Positions 6,871 to 13,640 of a stretch of DNA of 15,169 nt are shown one piece after another (within the stretch, counting starts at the first letter, position 1; the number at the start of each line of letters is the position of its first letter). The notes below the pieces were generated by a model. That model saw only the letters and a list, made by a program, of their open reading frames with translations, was not told the origin of the DNA and made no database searches. This stretch comes from Chromatiales bacterium (GTDB lineage: Bacteria > Pseudomonadota > Gammaproteobacteria > Thiohalospirales > Thiohalospiraceae): positions 1 to 15,169 of the forward strand of contig JALSRO010000181.1 in NCBI GenBank assembly GCA_026984715.1, read 5' to 3'. Both the position numbers and the translations under genes were made by a program.

Positions 6871-8607
6871 ATGGCGCAATTCCGTGTTTGTCCCGATTCG
6901 GGTTTCTACTTCGACAAGTCCGCCGAGCAGCTGATGAAGGTCAATGCCGTCGCCGGCGTCGTCTGTCTGCTGCTCGCCGGTATCATGGCCCTGGGGGTGA
7001 TTCTGACCCGCTGGCAGACCATCCATCTGCTGCCGGCCGACATGTTCTATACCGCGCTCACCTCGCACGGCATCAACGCCCTGATCTTCTGGATCATCTT
7101 CTTCGAGATTGCGGTGCTCTACTTCGCCTCCTCCACCCTGTTGCGCTGTCGCCTGGCGGCGCCCCGATGGGCCTGGCTCGCGTTTGCCCTGATGGTCACC
7201 GGCGCCCTGCTGAACAATATCGCGGTGCTCAGCGGCAAGTCCAGTGTGATGATGACCTCCTATGTCCCGATGCAGGCACAGCCCCATTTCTATCTGGGGC
7301 TGATTCTGTTTGCGGTGGGGGCGCTGATCGGCTGTTTCGTGTTTCTGGGCACGCTGGTGGTCGCCCGTGCGGAGCGAAGCTATGAGGGGTCGATCCCCCT
7401 GGTCACCTTCGGGGCCCTCACCGCCTGCATCATCGCCATCTTCACCATTGCCTCGGGGGCCATCATCCTGATCCCCACCTTTCTCTGGTCGATCGGGTAT
7501 ATCAACCATATCGATGCGGAGATGTACCGGGTGATCTGGTGGGCGCTGGGCCACTCTTCGCAGCAGATCAATGTGGCCGCCCATATCTCCATCTGGTATC
7601 TCATTGTCGGGATTCTGTTCGGTGCCCGCCCGATGTCGGAGAAGGTGAGCCGCTTCGCCTTCCTGCTCTATATCCTGTTTCTGCAGCTGGCCAGTGCGCA
7701 CCATATCCTGGTGGACCCCGGGATGGGAACGGAGTGGAAGATCTTCAACACCAGTTATGCCATGTATCTGGCGGTGCTGGCGAGCATGATTCACGGCCTC
7801 ACGGTGCCGGGCGCCATGGAGGTGGCCCAGCGGGGCAAGGGGCTGACCAAGGGGTTGTTCGAGTGGCTGCGCAAGGCGCCGTGGGACAATCCGGTGTTTT
7901 CCGGCTTTTTTCTGGCGTTGATCATCTTCGGTTTTCTGGGCGGTATCACGGGGGTGGTGATGGGGACCGAGCAGATCAATCTGATCATCCACAACACCAT
8001 CTATGTTCCGGCCCATTTCCACGCCACGGTGGCGGTGGGGACCACCCTGACCTTCATGGCGCTGACCTATCTGCTGATTCCGGTGCTGTTCCGGCGGGGG
8101 TTGTTTCTGCCCAGGCTGGCCCAGTGGCAGCCCTATCTGTTTGCCGGCGGGATGCTGCTGCTGATTCTGTTCATGCTGGGGGCGGGGACCCTGGGGGTCT
8201 CGCGGCGCCACTGGGATATCGGCTTCAGCGGTGCGCTGTTGAGCTTCGAGTATCCGGGCACCGCCTATATGATGATGGCGATGGCCGGCGTCGGGGGCGT
8301 GCTGGGGGTGGTCGGCGGGGCCTCCTTCCTGCTCGTCACGGTGGGGTCGCTGCTGTTTGGTCCGAAGCTGGAGCCTTCGGCGGGGATTCTGGAGAGTTTC
8401 GGCATCAGACCGCTGGCCGCCGGGGTCTATGACGTGGAGCGCCCGGAGAGGCTGGCGATGGCGCAGAAGCTTCCGGTGGAGCAGCACGGCTCCGGTGGGT
8501 TCGAGGCGCCGGGAACCTTTATCCTGGCGATGCTGCTGCTGGTCTGCTTCGTCATCTACTACTTCATCAACTGGGACTATCTCTCCTCGGTCTGGCCGAT
8601 GGGGTAG
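6871..8607 (+). CDS. heme-copper subunit I lacking the active-site Tyr; probable non-canonical nitric oxide reductase
   Basis: Catalytic membrane subunit, 578 residues, about 13 or more hydrophobic segments. Ligands are intact: His66 (TSHG) and His384 for the low-spin heme, His382 for the high-spin heme (VPAHFH), and His228, His277, His278 for CuB (ALGH, SAHH). The SAHHILVDPG block and HNTIYVPAHFH resemble Thermus ba3, placing it near the B family. In that family GHPIVY carries the Tyr cross-linked to the CuB His; here the segment is GHSSQQ, so residue 232 is Gln. Position -5 or -6 before the HH pair, where cbb3 enzymes carry their Tyr, is also not Tyr. Glu occupies the His+4 position in cNOR. 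Missing Tyr, nearby heme d1 genes and a DNR box favour NO reduction to N2O. It could be one of the CuA-type NOR lineages (eNOR, sNOR, gNOR, nNOR, bNOR); I cannot say which. ATG at 6871 has AAGGAG upstream. Confidence 0.9.
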   Translation: MAQFRVCPDSGFYFDKSAEQLMKVNAVAGVVCLLLAGIMALGVILTRWQTIHLLPADMFYTALTSHGINALIFWIIFFEIAVLYFASSTLLRCRLAAPRWAWLAFALMVTGALLNNIAVLSGKSSVMMTSYVPMQAQPHFYLGLILFAVGALIGCFVFLGTLVVARAERSYEGSIPLVTFGALTACIIAIFTIASGAIILIPTFLWSIGYINHIDAEMYRVIWWALGHSSQQINVAAHISIWYLIVGILFGARPMSEKVSRFAFLLYILFLQLASAHHILVDPGMGTEWKIFNTSYAMYLAVLASMIHGLTVPGAMEVAQRGKGLTKGLFEWLRKAPWDNPVFSGFFLALIIFGFLGGITGVVMGTEQINLIIHNTIYVPAHFHATVAVGTTLTFMALTYLLIPVLFRRGLFLPRLAQWQPYLFAGGMLLLILFMLGAGTLGVSRRHWDIGFSGALLSFEYPGTAYMMMAMAGVGGVLGVVGGASFLLVTVGSLLFGPKLEPSAGILESFGIRPLAAGVYDVERPERLAMAQKLPVEQHGSGGFEAPGTFILAMLLLVCFVIYYFINWDYLSSVWPMG

Positions 8608-9473
8608 TGACCCTCATGGTCAAGCAGCTCATCAGTCTGTTCAAGCTTCGTATCGGGGTGGTGATGATGTTTACCGCGCTGGCGGCGGTGGTGGTCACTC
8701 CCGGGCGAAGTCCGACAGGGGGGGAGGTGCTGGTGCTGGCACTGGCGGTGCTGCTCTCCGCAGCGGCGGCCGGGGCCTTCAACCAGTACTATGAAACCGA
8801 CCTGGACGGACGTATGCAGCGCACCGATGACCGCCCCTTCGTGACCGGGTCGTTCCACAGGGGGCCGCTCTGGGTGGCCCTGATTGGGTCGATGCTGGTG
8901 ACGGGGGTGGCGGCCGCCGCGCTGGTGCTCAACGGCCTCACGGCACTCTACATCTTTCTCGGGGCATTCTTCTATGCGGTGGTCTATACCGTCTGGCTGA
9001 AGCGTCGCACCTGGCTGAATGTCGTCATCGGTGGCGCCTCGGGCAGTTTTGCGGTGCTGGCCGGGGCGGCCGCAGTGACGCCGCAGATGGAGTGGGTACC
9101 GCTCGCACTCGCGCTGGTGCTCTTCTTCTGGACCCCCTCCCACTTCTGGAGCCTCGCCATCGCGCGCCACCGTGACTATGTGGCGGCCGGGGTGCCGATG
9201 CTGCCGGTGGTGGTGGGCGACCGCCGCGCCGCCCAAGTGGTGCTCGCCAACACCCTCCTGCTGGTGACCATCTCCGTCGTCCCCTTCTTCCACGGAATGG
9301 GCTGGCTCTATCTGGCCGGCGCGCTCACCGGGGGAGCCTTTTTCATCTACCGCAATCTGCAGATGGTGTACCACCCCTCCCCACCACTGGCCATGCGCAG
9401 CTTCTTTGCCTCTCTCTTCCAGCTCGTACTCCTGCTCTCCGGCGCGGTCGTGGATGTTTTGGTTGTTGTGTGA
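8607..9473 (+). CDS. ctaB: protoheme IX farnesyltransferase (heme O synthase)
   Basis: UbiA-type membrane prenyltransferase that attaches farnesyl to heme B to make heme O, the substrate of CtaA. The 288 residues include the Asp-rich prenyl-diphosphate motif NQYYETDLDGRMQRTDDRP near 59-77, VYTVWLKRRTWLNVVIG, and FFWTPSHFWSLAIARHRDY followed by AGVPMLPVVVG, typical of CtaB/CyoE. The GTG start at 8607 shares its first base with the subunit I stop (TAGTG), giving coupling; an ATG at 8616 is an alternative and changes little. It is the last gene of the operon. Placing a heme O synthase here, with ctaA just upstream on the other strand, suggests the enzyme carries a farnesylated heme (O, A or a variant). 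Confidence 0.93.
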   Translation: MTLMVKQLISLFKLRIGVVMMFTALAAVVVTPGRSPTGGEVLVLALAVLLSAAAAGAFNQYYETDLDGRMQRTDDRPFVTGSFHRGPLWVALIGSMLVTGVAAAALVLNGLTALYIFLGAFFYAVVYTVWLKRRTWLNVVIGGASGSFAVLAGAAAVTPQMEWVPLALALVLFFWTPSHFWSLAIARHRDYVAAGVPMLPVVVGDRRAAQVVLANTLLLVTISVVPFFHGMGWLYLAGALTGGAFFIYRNLQMVYHPSPPLAMRSFFASLFQLVLLLSGAVVDVLVVV

Positions 9474-9514
9474 GGGAGAGCAAGACGAAGGCGGAGCACC
9501 CTCTCTTTTCGCAC

Positions 9515-9540
9515 CCCGGAATCCGCAATATATTTCCGGG
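9515..9540 (+). terminator. hairpin, probable terminator of the CuA oxidoreductase-ctaB operon
   Basis: A perfect 7-bp stem CCCGGAA/TTCCGGG closes a 12-base loop 41 bases after the ctaB stop and is followed by TTTGT. The T tract is short, so termination may be partial. A weaker element (GAGGG at 9472-9476 with CCCTC at 9499-9503 and then TCTTTT) precedes it. Both lie before the second FNR/DNR box, which suggests that transcription restarts there. Confidence 0.5.
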
Positions 9541-9553
9541 TTTGTCCCGCTGG

Positions 9554-9567
9554 TTGACTTATATCAA
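9554..9567 (+). promoter_or_regulatory. second FNR/DNR-type box, ahead of a non-coding transcript
   Basis: TTGAC-TTAT-ATCAA has the same half-sites as the box at 6056-6069 and again matches nine of ten conserved positions. No protein gene starts downstream: ctaB ends before it and the next gene is convergent. With class II spacing (about 41.5 bases) the start would be near 9602; an extended -10-like TGG-CGAAAT lies at 9587-9595. This is the expected layout for an anaerobically or NO-activated promoter of the small RNA annotated next. Confidence 0.65.
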
Positions 9568-9601
9568 GGTGCCCACTGTACCGTTATGGCGAAATAAAGC
9601 C

Positions 9602-9715
9602 ATCACTTTGGGCAGGGAATCGACTGCCAGATGATGGTTCCTCCGTTTGGATCAGGGGACGCAGCTAGTGAATGTTACTCGTCCCATCTCCGCACTACCC
9701 CCTGATCCTTTTTTT
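9602..9715 (+). ncRNA. candidate FNR/DNR-activated small RNA
   Basis: Predicted transcript of about 115 bases between a class II FNR/DNR box and a strong intrinsic terminator, in a gap with no credible protein gene. Structure seen: a 5' hairpin GGCAG (9611-9615) with CTGCC (9624-9628) whose loop holds GGAA; then a likely single-stranded stretch containing TTCCTCCG at 9638-9645, complementary to Shine-Dalgarno sequences; then the terminator stem. The plan recalls oxygen-responsive small RNAs such as FnrS in E. coli and AniS in Neisseria, but I see no sequence match to them. The TCCTCC stretch could pair with ribosome sites of target mRNAs. A frame of 23 codons from the ATG at 9631 lacks a good ribosome site. 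The start point is inferred from spacing only. Confidence 0.5.
9649..9715 (+). terminator. intrinsic terminator of the candidate small RNA
   Basis: A 10-bp perfect stem GGATCAGGGG (9649-9658) and CCCCTGATCC (9699-9708) is followed directly by seven T (9709-9715). The 40-base loop holds an inner hairpin GGGACG (9656-9661)/CGTCCC (9680-9685), which extends to a further AGTGA/TTACT pairing; it competes for three G of the outer stem. The T tract is on the plus strand only, so it serves the plus transcript and not the convergent dnr gene. Confidence 0.75.
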
Positions 9716-9761
9716 CCACTCTCTTCTGTACGTCTGTACGAAGTTTGGTGTATGGCTCCCT

Positions 9762-10451
9762 TCACCCTCCAAAGCAGCGCAACCCCTTGACGTCACGTAT
9801 ATGGATTGTGCGTCCATTCACTGTCAGCAACCCTTGCTGACTCAGTGACTTCAATATTCTGGAAAAAGTCTCCGGCTTGATGGAGAGGCGGGATGCCAGA
9901 ATCTGTTTGGAGGTTACCAGCTCGACATCTGCAGTTTGCGCCTGACAGTCGACTATCTGCTGCAACAGGTAGTGGACCAGACGAAAAGTTGCGTTCTGCA
10001 GCGTCAGATTGTCGATCTCGTTGACGAAGATGTGCAGCCGGTAGCTCATGTCCGCCATCAGGCGAAAACATGTCTCCCTGGAGTCGTACAGCATCTGAAG
10101 AAAACTGGCGCTATCCACCGCCAGCACCTCACACGGCATGAGCGCCTCCGCGTTGACGGGGAAAACCCGTTTCTTCATGAATAGTACGGCTTCGGCAAAC
10201 GGCTGCCCCGGATGGACCACCTCGATGACGTGTTCGGTGCCTTCCAGAGAGAGCCTGGAGAGCTTTATCTGACCACTGCAGAGGCGGAAGAACCGTTCGG
10301 CAGGCTGATCCTGCTGGAACAGGATCTCGCCCTCTACCAGATGCAATATCCTCGAATGCCGCGCAATCAGCCTCAGCTGTTCATCTGAAAGAGCGGAAAA
10401 CAGGATATGCTTGCGCAGCTCGTTTTCTACGTCGTGCAGACTACTCTTCAT
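9762..10451 (-). CDS. dnr: Crp/Fnr-family regulator of the Dnr type
   Basis: Transcription activator of denitrification genes; Dnr proteins respond to NO through a bound heme. The 229 residues comprise an N-terminal cyclic-nucleotide-like sensor (about 15-130), a dimer helix (about 130-160) and a C-terminal helix-turn-helix (about 179-205) with the recognition segment SIKPETFSRILKSL. ETFSR at 194-198 fits the E-x-x-S-R pattern that reads TTGA half-sites, and the segment closely resembles Pseudomonas Dnr as I remember it. No N-terminal Cys cluster is present, so it should not carry an Fnr-type iron-sulfur cluster. It lies 85 bases downstream of cysG on the same strand and may be partly co-transcribed. 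The two boxes at 6056 and 9554 are its natural candidate targets. I did not find such a box upstream of dnr itself. Confidence 0.87.
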   Translation of the reverse strand: MKSSLHDVENELRKHILFSALSDEQLRLIARHSRILHLVEGEILFQQDQPAERFFRLCSGQIKLSRLSLEGTEHVIEVVHPGQPFAEAVLFMKKRVFPVNAEALMPCEVLAVDSASFLQMLYDSRETCFRLMADMSYRLHIFVNEIDNLTLQNATFRLVHYLLQQIVDCQAQTADVELVTSKQILASRLSIKPETFSRILKSLSQQGLLTVNGRTIHIRDVKGLRCFGG

Positions 10452-10536
10452 GCGACCAATTCGAACCCTAATGATTGTTGGCGCCGTCTCCGGCTATGGC
10501 CATCACCCATCCCGGCACAATTGCCATTCGGCAGGC

Positions 10537-11919
10537 TCAGCCGTGATACCAGTTCAGCTTCTCTCTCAACTTTACCACTTCGCCAATGATGATCAACGTC
10601 GGTGGCTTGGGTTTCTCTCTTTCGGCAATGGCCGGGAGCGTCGCAATGGTTCCCGTATGAACGCGCTGGCTGGGTGTGGTTCCCTGCTGAACCAAGGCGG
10701 CAGGCATGTCAGGCGCCACTCCATGCGCCAGCAGCTCCCGACAGATCACCGGCAACCCCATCAAGCCCATGTAAAATACCACTGTCTGCTGGGGCTGGGC
10801 CAACATATCCCAGTTCAGGTCCAGAGTGCCATCCTTGAGATGCCCTGTGACGAATACTGCTGCATGGGCATAGTCACGGTGAGTAATGGGAATGCCTGCG
10901 TAGGAGGCGCAGCCGGAGGCCGCAGTGATACCGGGCACCACCTGAAAGGGAATTCTCTCCTCAGTCAGGGTATCGATCTCCTCACCACCTCGGCCAAAGA
11001 TGAAGGGGTCCCCCCCCTTGAGGCGCACAACCCGTTTTCCCTGTTTCGCCAGCCGCACCAGCGTCTGGTTGATCTGCTCCTGGGGCATCACGTGGTGGCT
11101 GTTCTCCTTGCCCACGTAGATGCGCTCGGCATCACGCCTGACCAGGTCGAGGATCGGCTGGGCGACGAGCCGATCGTACACCACTACATCGGCGCGCTGC
11201 ATCAGACGCAGAGCCCGGAAGGTGAGCAGATCGGGATCTCCGGGACCGCCCCCGATCAGATATACTTCGCCAATATCTCCAGATGGTTCTCTCTGCTCCA
11301 GCGCTGTCGCCATCATCTTGTCCGCCTCGTCGAGATGGCCGGAGAAGACTCTTTCCGCAATGCCTCCCTGGAGGACTTCTTCCCAGAAACGGCGCCGATC
11401 GCCGGCGTCGGCGAGCGCCGCCTTGACCCGGCTGCGATAGCGGCTCGCCAGTTCAGCCAGACGCCCATATCCGGCAGGAATTAGCGACTCCAGCCGCGCA
11501 CGGATCAGGCGTGCAAGAACGGGCGAGGCGCCGCCAGTGGATACGGCGGCAATCACGGGGGAGCGGTCGATGATGGAGGGCATGATGAAACTGCTCAGGG
11601 TGGGCTGGTCCACCACGTTTACAGGAATGTTGAGCCGCCGTGCCTGAACAGAAATCTGCTGATTGGTGGCGGCATCGTCGGTAGCGGCGACAACCAGGCA
11701 CGAATCGTGCAAATCTTCAGGCTCGTACTCCCGCTGCTCGTGTATTATCTCGCCATGCCCCTTCAGTTCAGCAAGCGTGGGACCCAGCACCGGCGCTATG
11801 ACGCGGATCCGCGCTCCCGCCCTCGACAGCAGCGATACCTTGCGGGCGGCCACCTCTCCCCCTCCAACGACGAGACAGGGCCTGTTTTTGACATCCAGGA
11901 ATATAGGTAGCAGATCCAT
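10537..11919 (-). CDS. cysG: siroheme synthase CysG (trifunctional)
   Basis: Converts uroporphyrinogen III to siroheme through methylation, oxidation and iron insertion. Both modules are complete in 460 residues. The N-terminal dehydrogenase/ferrochelatase starts [24 protein letters not shown] and has Asp104 (NVVDQP) at the position of the Salmonella CysG catalytic Asp; the C-terminal SUMT module starts near 215 with [14 protein letters not shown] and continues with [26 protein letters not shown] and PITHRDYA. I start at the ATG at 11919, matching Salmonella CysG; the frame extends to 11979, but that ATG overlaps the -10 box of the promoter. Siroheme is the precursor of heme d1, so its place beside nirN and nirJ suggests it serves d1 synthesis where Pseudomonas uses NirE. 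A role in assimilatory sulfite or nitrite reduction is not excluded. Confidence 0.95.
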   Translation of the reverse strand: MDLLPIFLDVKNRPCLVVGGGEVAARKVSLLSRAGARIRVIAPVLGPTLAELKGHGEIIHEQREYEPEDLHDSCLVVAATDDAATNQQISVQARRLNIPVNVVDQPTLSSFIMPSIIDRSPVIAAVSTGGASPVLARLIRARLESLIPAGYGRLAELASRYRSRVKAALADAGDRRRFWEEVLQGGIAERVFSGHLDEADKMMATALEQREPSGDIGEVYLIGGGPGDPDLLTFRALRLMQRADVVVYDRLVAQPILDLVRRDAERIYVGKENSHHVMPQEQINQTLVRLAKQGKRVVRLKGGDPFIFGRGGEEIDTLTEERIPFQVVPGITAASGCASYAGIPITHRDYAHAAVFVTGHLKDGTLDLNWDMLAQPQQTVVFYMGLMGLPVICRELLAHGVAPDMPAALVQQGTTPSQRVHTGTIATLPAIAEREKPKPPTLIIIGEVVKLREKLNWYHG

Positions 11920-11977
11920 GAAAAAGCTGTTTGCCGGTCGGTTGTGGTCCCAAATCCGTAAGTATCGGTCTGAAGCC

Positions 11978-12008
11978 ATTATAACGAACTGCTTGCCCCA
12001 TTTCTCAA
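11978..12008 (-). promoter_or_regulatory. sigma-70 promoter of cysG
   Basis: On the minus strand a perfect TATAAT (11978-11983) is preceded after 19 bases by TTGAGA (12003-12008); a GAGAAA variant gives 17 bases. Transcription would begin near 11971, about 50 bases before the cysG ATG at 11919. The perfect -10 supports the downstream start codon and implies that cysG, and perhaps dnr, can be transcribed apart from nirJ-nirN. Confidence 0.6.
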
Positions 12009-12032
12009 CGTTGACAAAAAAACGGCAACCCT

Positions 12033-12057
12033 CTGTAAATTACAGAACGCCATTCTG
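12033..12057. repeat. two interleaved inverted repeats between nirN and cysG
   Basis: CTGTAA-A-TTACAG (12033-12045) is a perfect 13-base palindrome. It shares CAG with a second inverted repeat, CAGAA-CGCCA-TTCTG (12043-12057). On the minus strand the second could be a weak terminator after nirN, as it is followed by TAATTT. The first could be an operator for the cysG promoter or for a plus-strand promoter-like TTGACA (12011-12016) with TGTAAA (12034-12039). I recognise no known regulator site in it. Confidence 0.4.
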
Positions 12058-12077
12058 CGCAGCGTCGATGAGGCCTC

Positions 12078-13640
12078 TCAGTGGCTGGTGCCACGAGAAC
12101 GTTTCAACTTGTTGGATACGTTGTATTTGCCAGATGGCTTGCGCATTGGAATGCGCTTTATCTCTTTCAATGTGCGGGCGTCATACACGATCACGGCGCC
12201 ATCCATATCCCAGATGCTCACCAAGGCATAGGCGCCATCCTTGGTGAACTCCACATGGGCCGATGTCTTGCCGGGTTCGGGGCGCAGGGTCTTTACGATA
12301 CGCAAGGTGCGCTTGTCTATCACCTGCATGGCATCCTTGTCGGGCCCGAAGAAAACATCCACCCAGGCGTAGGGTGTGTTCTCGTGGCTGCGCATGAAGA
12401 AGCCCGGACCCAATGTCTCGATGCGTTTGATGGTCTTCCAGGTGGTCATATCGATGACACTGACCACGCCTTCCTTGATATTGGGGGTCGCAAGGACGGT
12501 GAGGCCCTGGTACTGCCAGGTTATCCCCGAACCCAAGTGAGGCATGCCGGTCAGATCCAGTTTGTGCACCACCTTGCCTTTGTCGAGGTCCACCACCTGG
12601 CTGCTCCCTTCTCTCGAGGTTCCGATAATCAGGCTGTACTCCTGGTTCAGAAAGAAATCATCCAGATAGTCATCCAGGTGGATTCGCCTGACAGGAAAGC
12701 AGCCCTTCCGCCGGGGCAGAGATGGGTCGGACGCCGCCCCCCTTCCCGGGTGGGACGAGCAGTCTGTGCCGGAATAGCCAATCTCCCACACCTCGGCGAT
12801 ATCCTTGAGTGCCGCAATGAAACTGCCGCGTGGTTCTGCCGTATAGACGGCACTCACCCGGGAGCTGCGGCCGTTGGCATCGGTCACCGGAATCACCTCG
12901 ATGGGGGAGAGATCCCGCCCATCCAGCAGCGTCAGTGTATGAGGCAGGTAGTTTGCCACCATCACATAATGCCCGTCAGGTGTCACCGCCACGTTGCGGG
13001 TGTTGATTCCGGCGCGTATCTCGGCGACATATTTCAGGTTGTAGATGTCGAATTTGCTGATCCAGCCATCCCTCGACGCAAAGAACACATACCTGCCGTT
13101 GTTGCTATACTTGGGCCCTCCGTGAAGTGCGACACGGGTGGGAAATCGGTGGATCGGAGTAAAGGTATCCCCGTCCAGCAGTGTAGCGTGGTGATCTCCA
13201 AGTTCTACTACGATGAACAGGTTCTGCAAATCTGCAGAAAAGACCGGCTTGTCGGGGAGCAGCTCCACGTCGTGATGCACTATATGTGTTGCAGCCATCT
13301 GCTTCATCCCCCACTCGGGCATCTGTTTCAGGGGGGTATAGATGTAGTTCACAAGAGAGCGGATCTCCGTCTCACCAAGTCTGTCGCGAAAGGCAGGCAT
13401 CTGGGTTGCCGGAGATCCGTTCGCTATCACATCGAATGCGTCCCCCTTCTTCAGCCGCTTCAGGTTCTGGGGCAACAGAGCAGGCCCCATGGCTCCAAGA
13501 CGATCGGCGTGATGGCACTCTGCGCAATACTTTTTGTATAGCGCGGCTGCAGCACGGCCGTTCGGCCCATCCGTCGCTGCACTGGAGAGAGAGAACAGAA
13601 AAAGGGCCAACGCCGCCGAACAGTTCGTTACTCTCTTCAT
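12078..13640 (-). CDS. nirN: NirN, cytochrome c and d1-type protein of heme d1 maturation
   Basis: Periplasmic protein that, in the Pseudomonas model, oxidises dihydro-heme d1 to heme d1 and helps hand it to NirS. The 520 residues show a signal peptide (about 1-22), a cytochrome c domain with CAECH at 39-43 and Met81 (ATQMPAF) as the likely sixth ligand, and an eight-bladed d1-type propeller. RVALHGGPKYS with His173, GWISKFDIYNLK, ANYLPHTL, LDDYLDDFF and MPHLGSGITW are typical of NirN and its relative NirF and unlike NirS, which argues against calling it the nitrite reductase. Residues 288-316, with Cys294 and Cys314, look diverged compared with the NirN I remember, in a segment before PVRRIHLDDY. 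Its ATG overlaps the nirJ stop (ATGA), so the two are translationally coupled. Confidence 0.88.
   Translation of the reverse strand: MKRVTNCSAALALFLFSLSSAATDGPNGRAAAALYKKYCAECHHADRLGAMGPALLPQNLKRLKKGDAFDVIANGSPATQMPAFRDRLGETEIRSLVNYIYTPLKQMPEWGMKQMAATHIVHHDVELLPDKPVFSADLQNLFIVVELGDHHATLLDGDTFTPIHRFPTRVALHGGPKYSNNGRYVFFASRDGWISKFDIYNLKYVAEIRAGINTRNVAVTPDGHYVMVANYLPHTLTLLDGRDLSPIEVIPVTDANGRSSRVSAVYTAEPRGSFIAALKDIAEVWEIGYSGTDCSSHPGRGAASDPSLPRRKGCFPVRRIHLDDYLDDFFLNQEYSLIIGTSREGSSQVVDLDKGKVVHKLDLTGMPHLGSGITWQYQGLTVLATPNIKEGVVSVIDMTTWKTIKRIETLGPGFFMRSHENTPYAWVDVFFGPDKDAMQVIDKRTLRIVKTLRPEPGKTSAHVEFTKDGAYALVSIWDMDGAVIVYDARTLKEIKRIPMRKPSGKYNVSNKLKRSRGTSH

Noticed and set aside
6829..8487. Open frame of 552 codons on the minus strand opposite subunit I
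   Set aside because: The product would be a hydrophilic His/Gln/Asp-rich string with no domain. It mirrors the membrane-protein codons of subunit I.
6871..8607. Subunit I as an ordinary ba3 oxygen reductase
   Set aside because: The cross-linking Tyr is Gln and no cbb3-type replacement Tyr is seen. Oxygen reduction cannot be fully excluded without assay.
9631..9705. Small frame of 23 codons inside the candidate small RNA
   Set aside because: No well-placed ribosome site, and its stop falls within the terminator stem. A dual-function RNA remains possible but unsupported.
9723..9743. Hairpin CTTC-T-GTAC/GTAC-GAAG as terminator of dnr
   Set aside because: On the minus strand it is followed by an A-run instead of T, so it does not look like a terminator for dnr. 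Its role is unclear.
12081..13541. Long open frame of 486 codons on the plus strand opposite nirN
   Set aside because: It is the shadow of nirN: no family motif, a His/Gly/Arg-rich composition typical of antisense frames in GC-rich DNA, and nirN has clear domains and a signal peptide.
12078..13640. Reading this gene as NirS, the cytochrome cd1 nitrite reductase
   Set aside because: The propeller motifs (LHGGPKYS, LDDYLDDFF, MPHLGSGITW) and its place after nirJ fit NirN. The characteristic NirS propeller blocks are absent.
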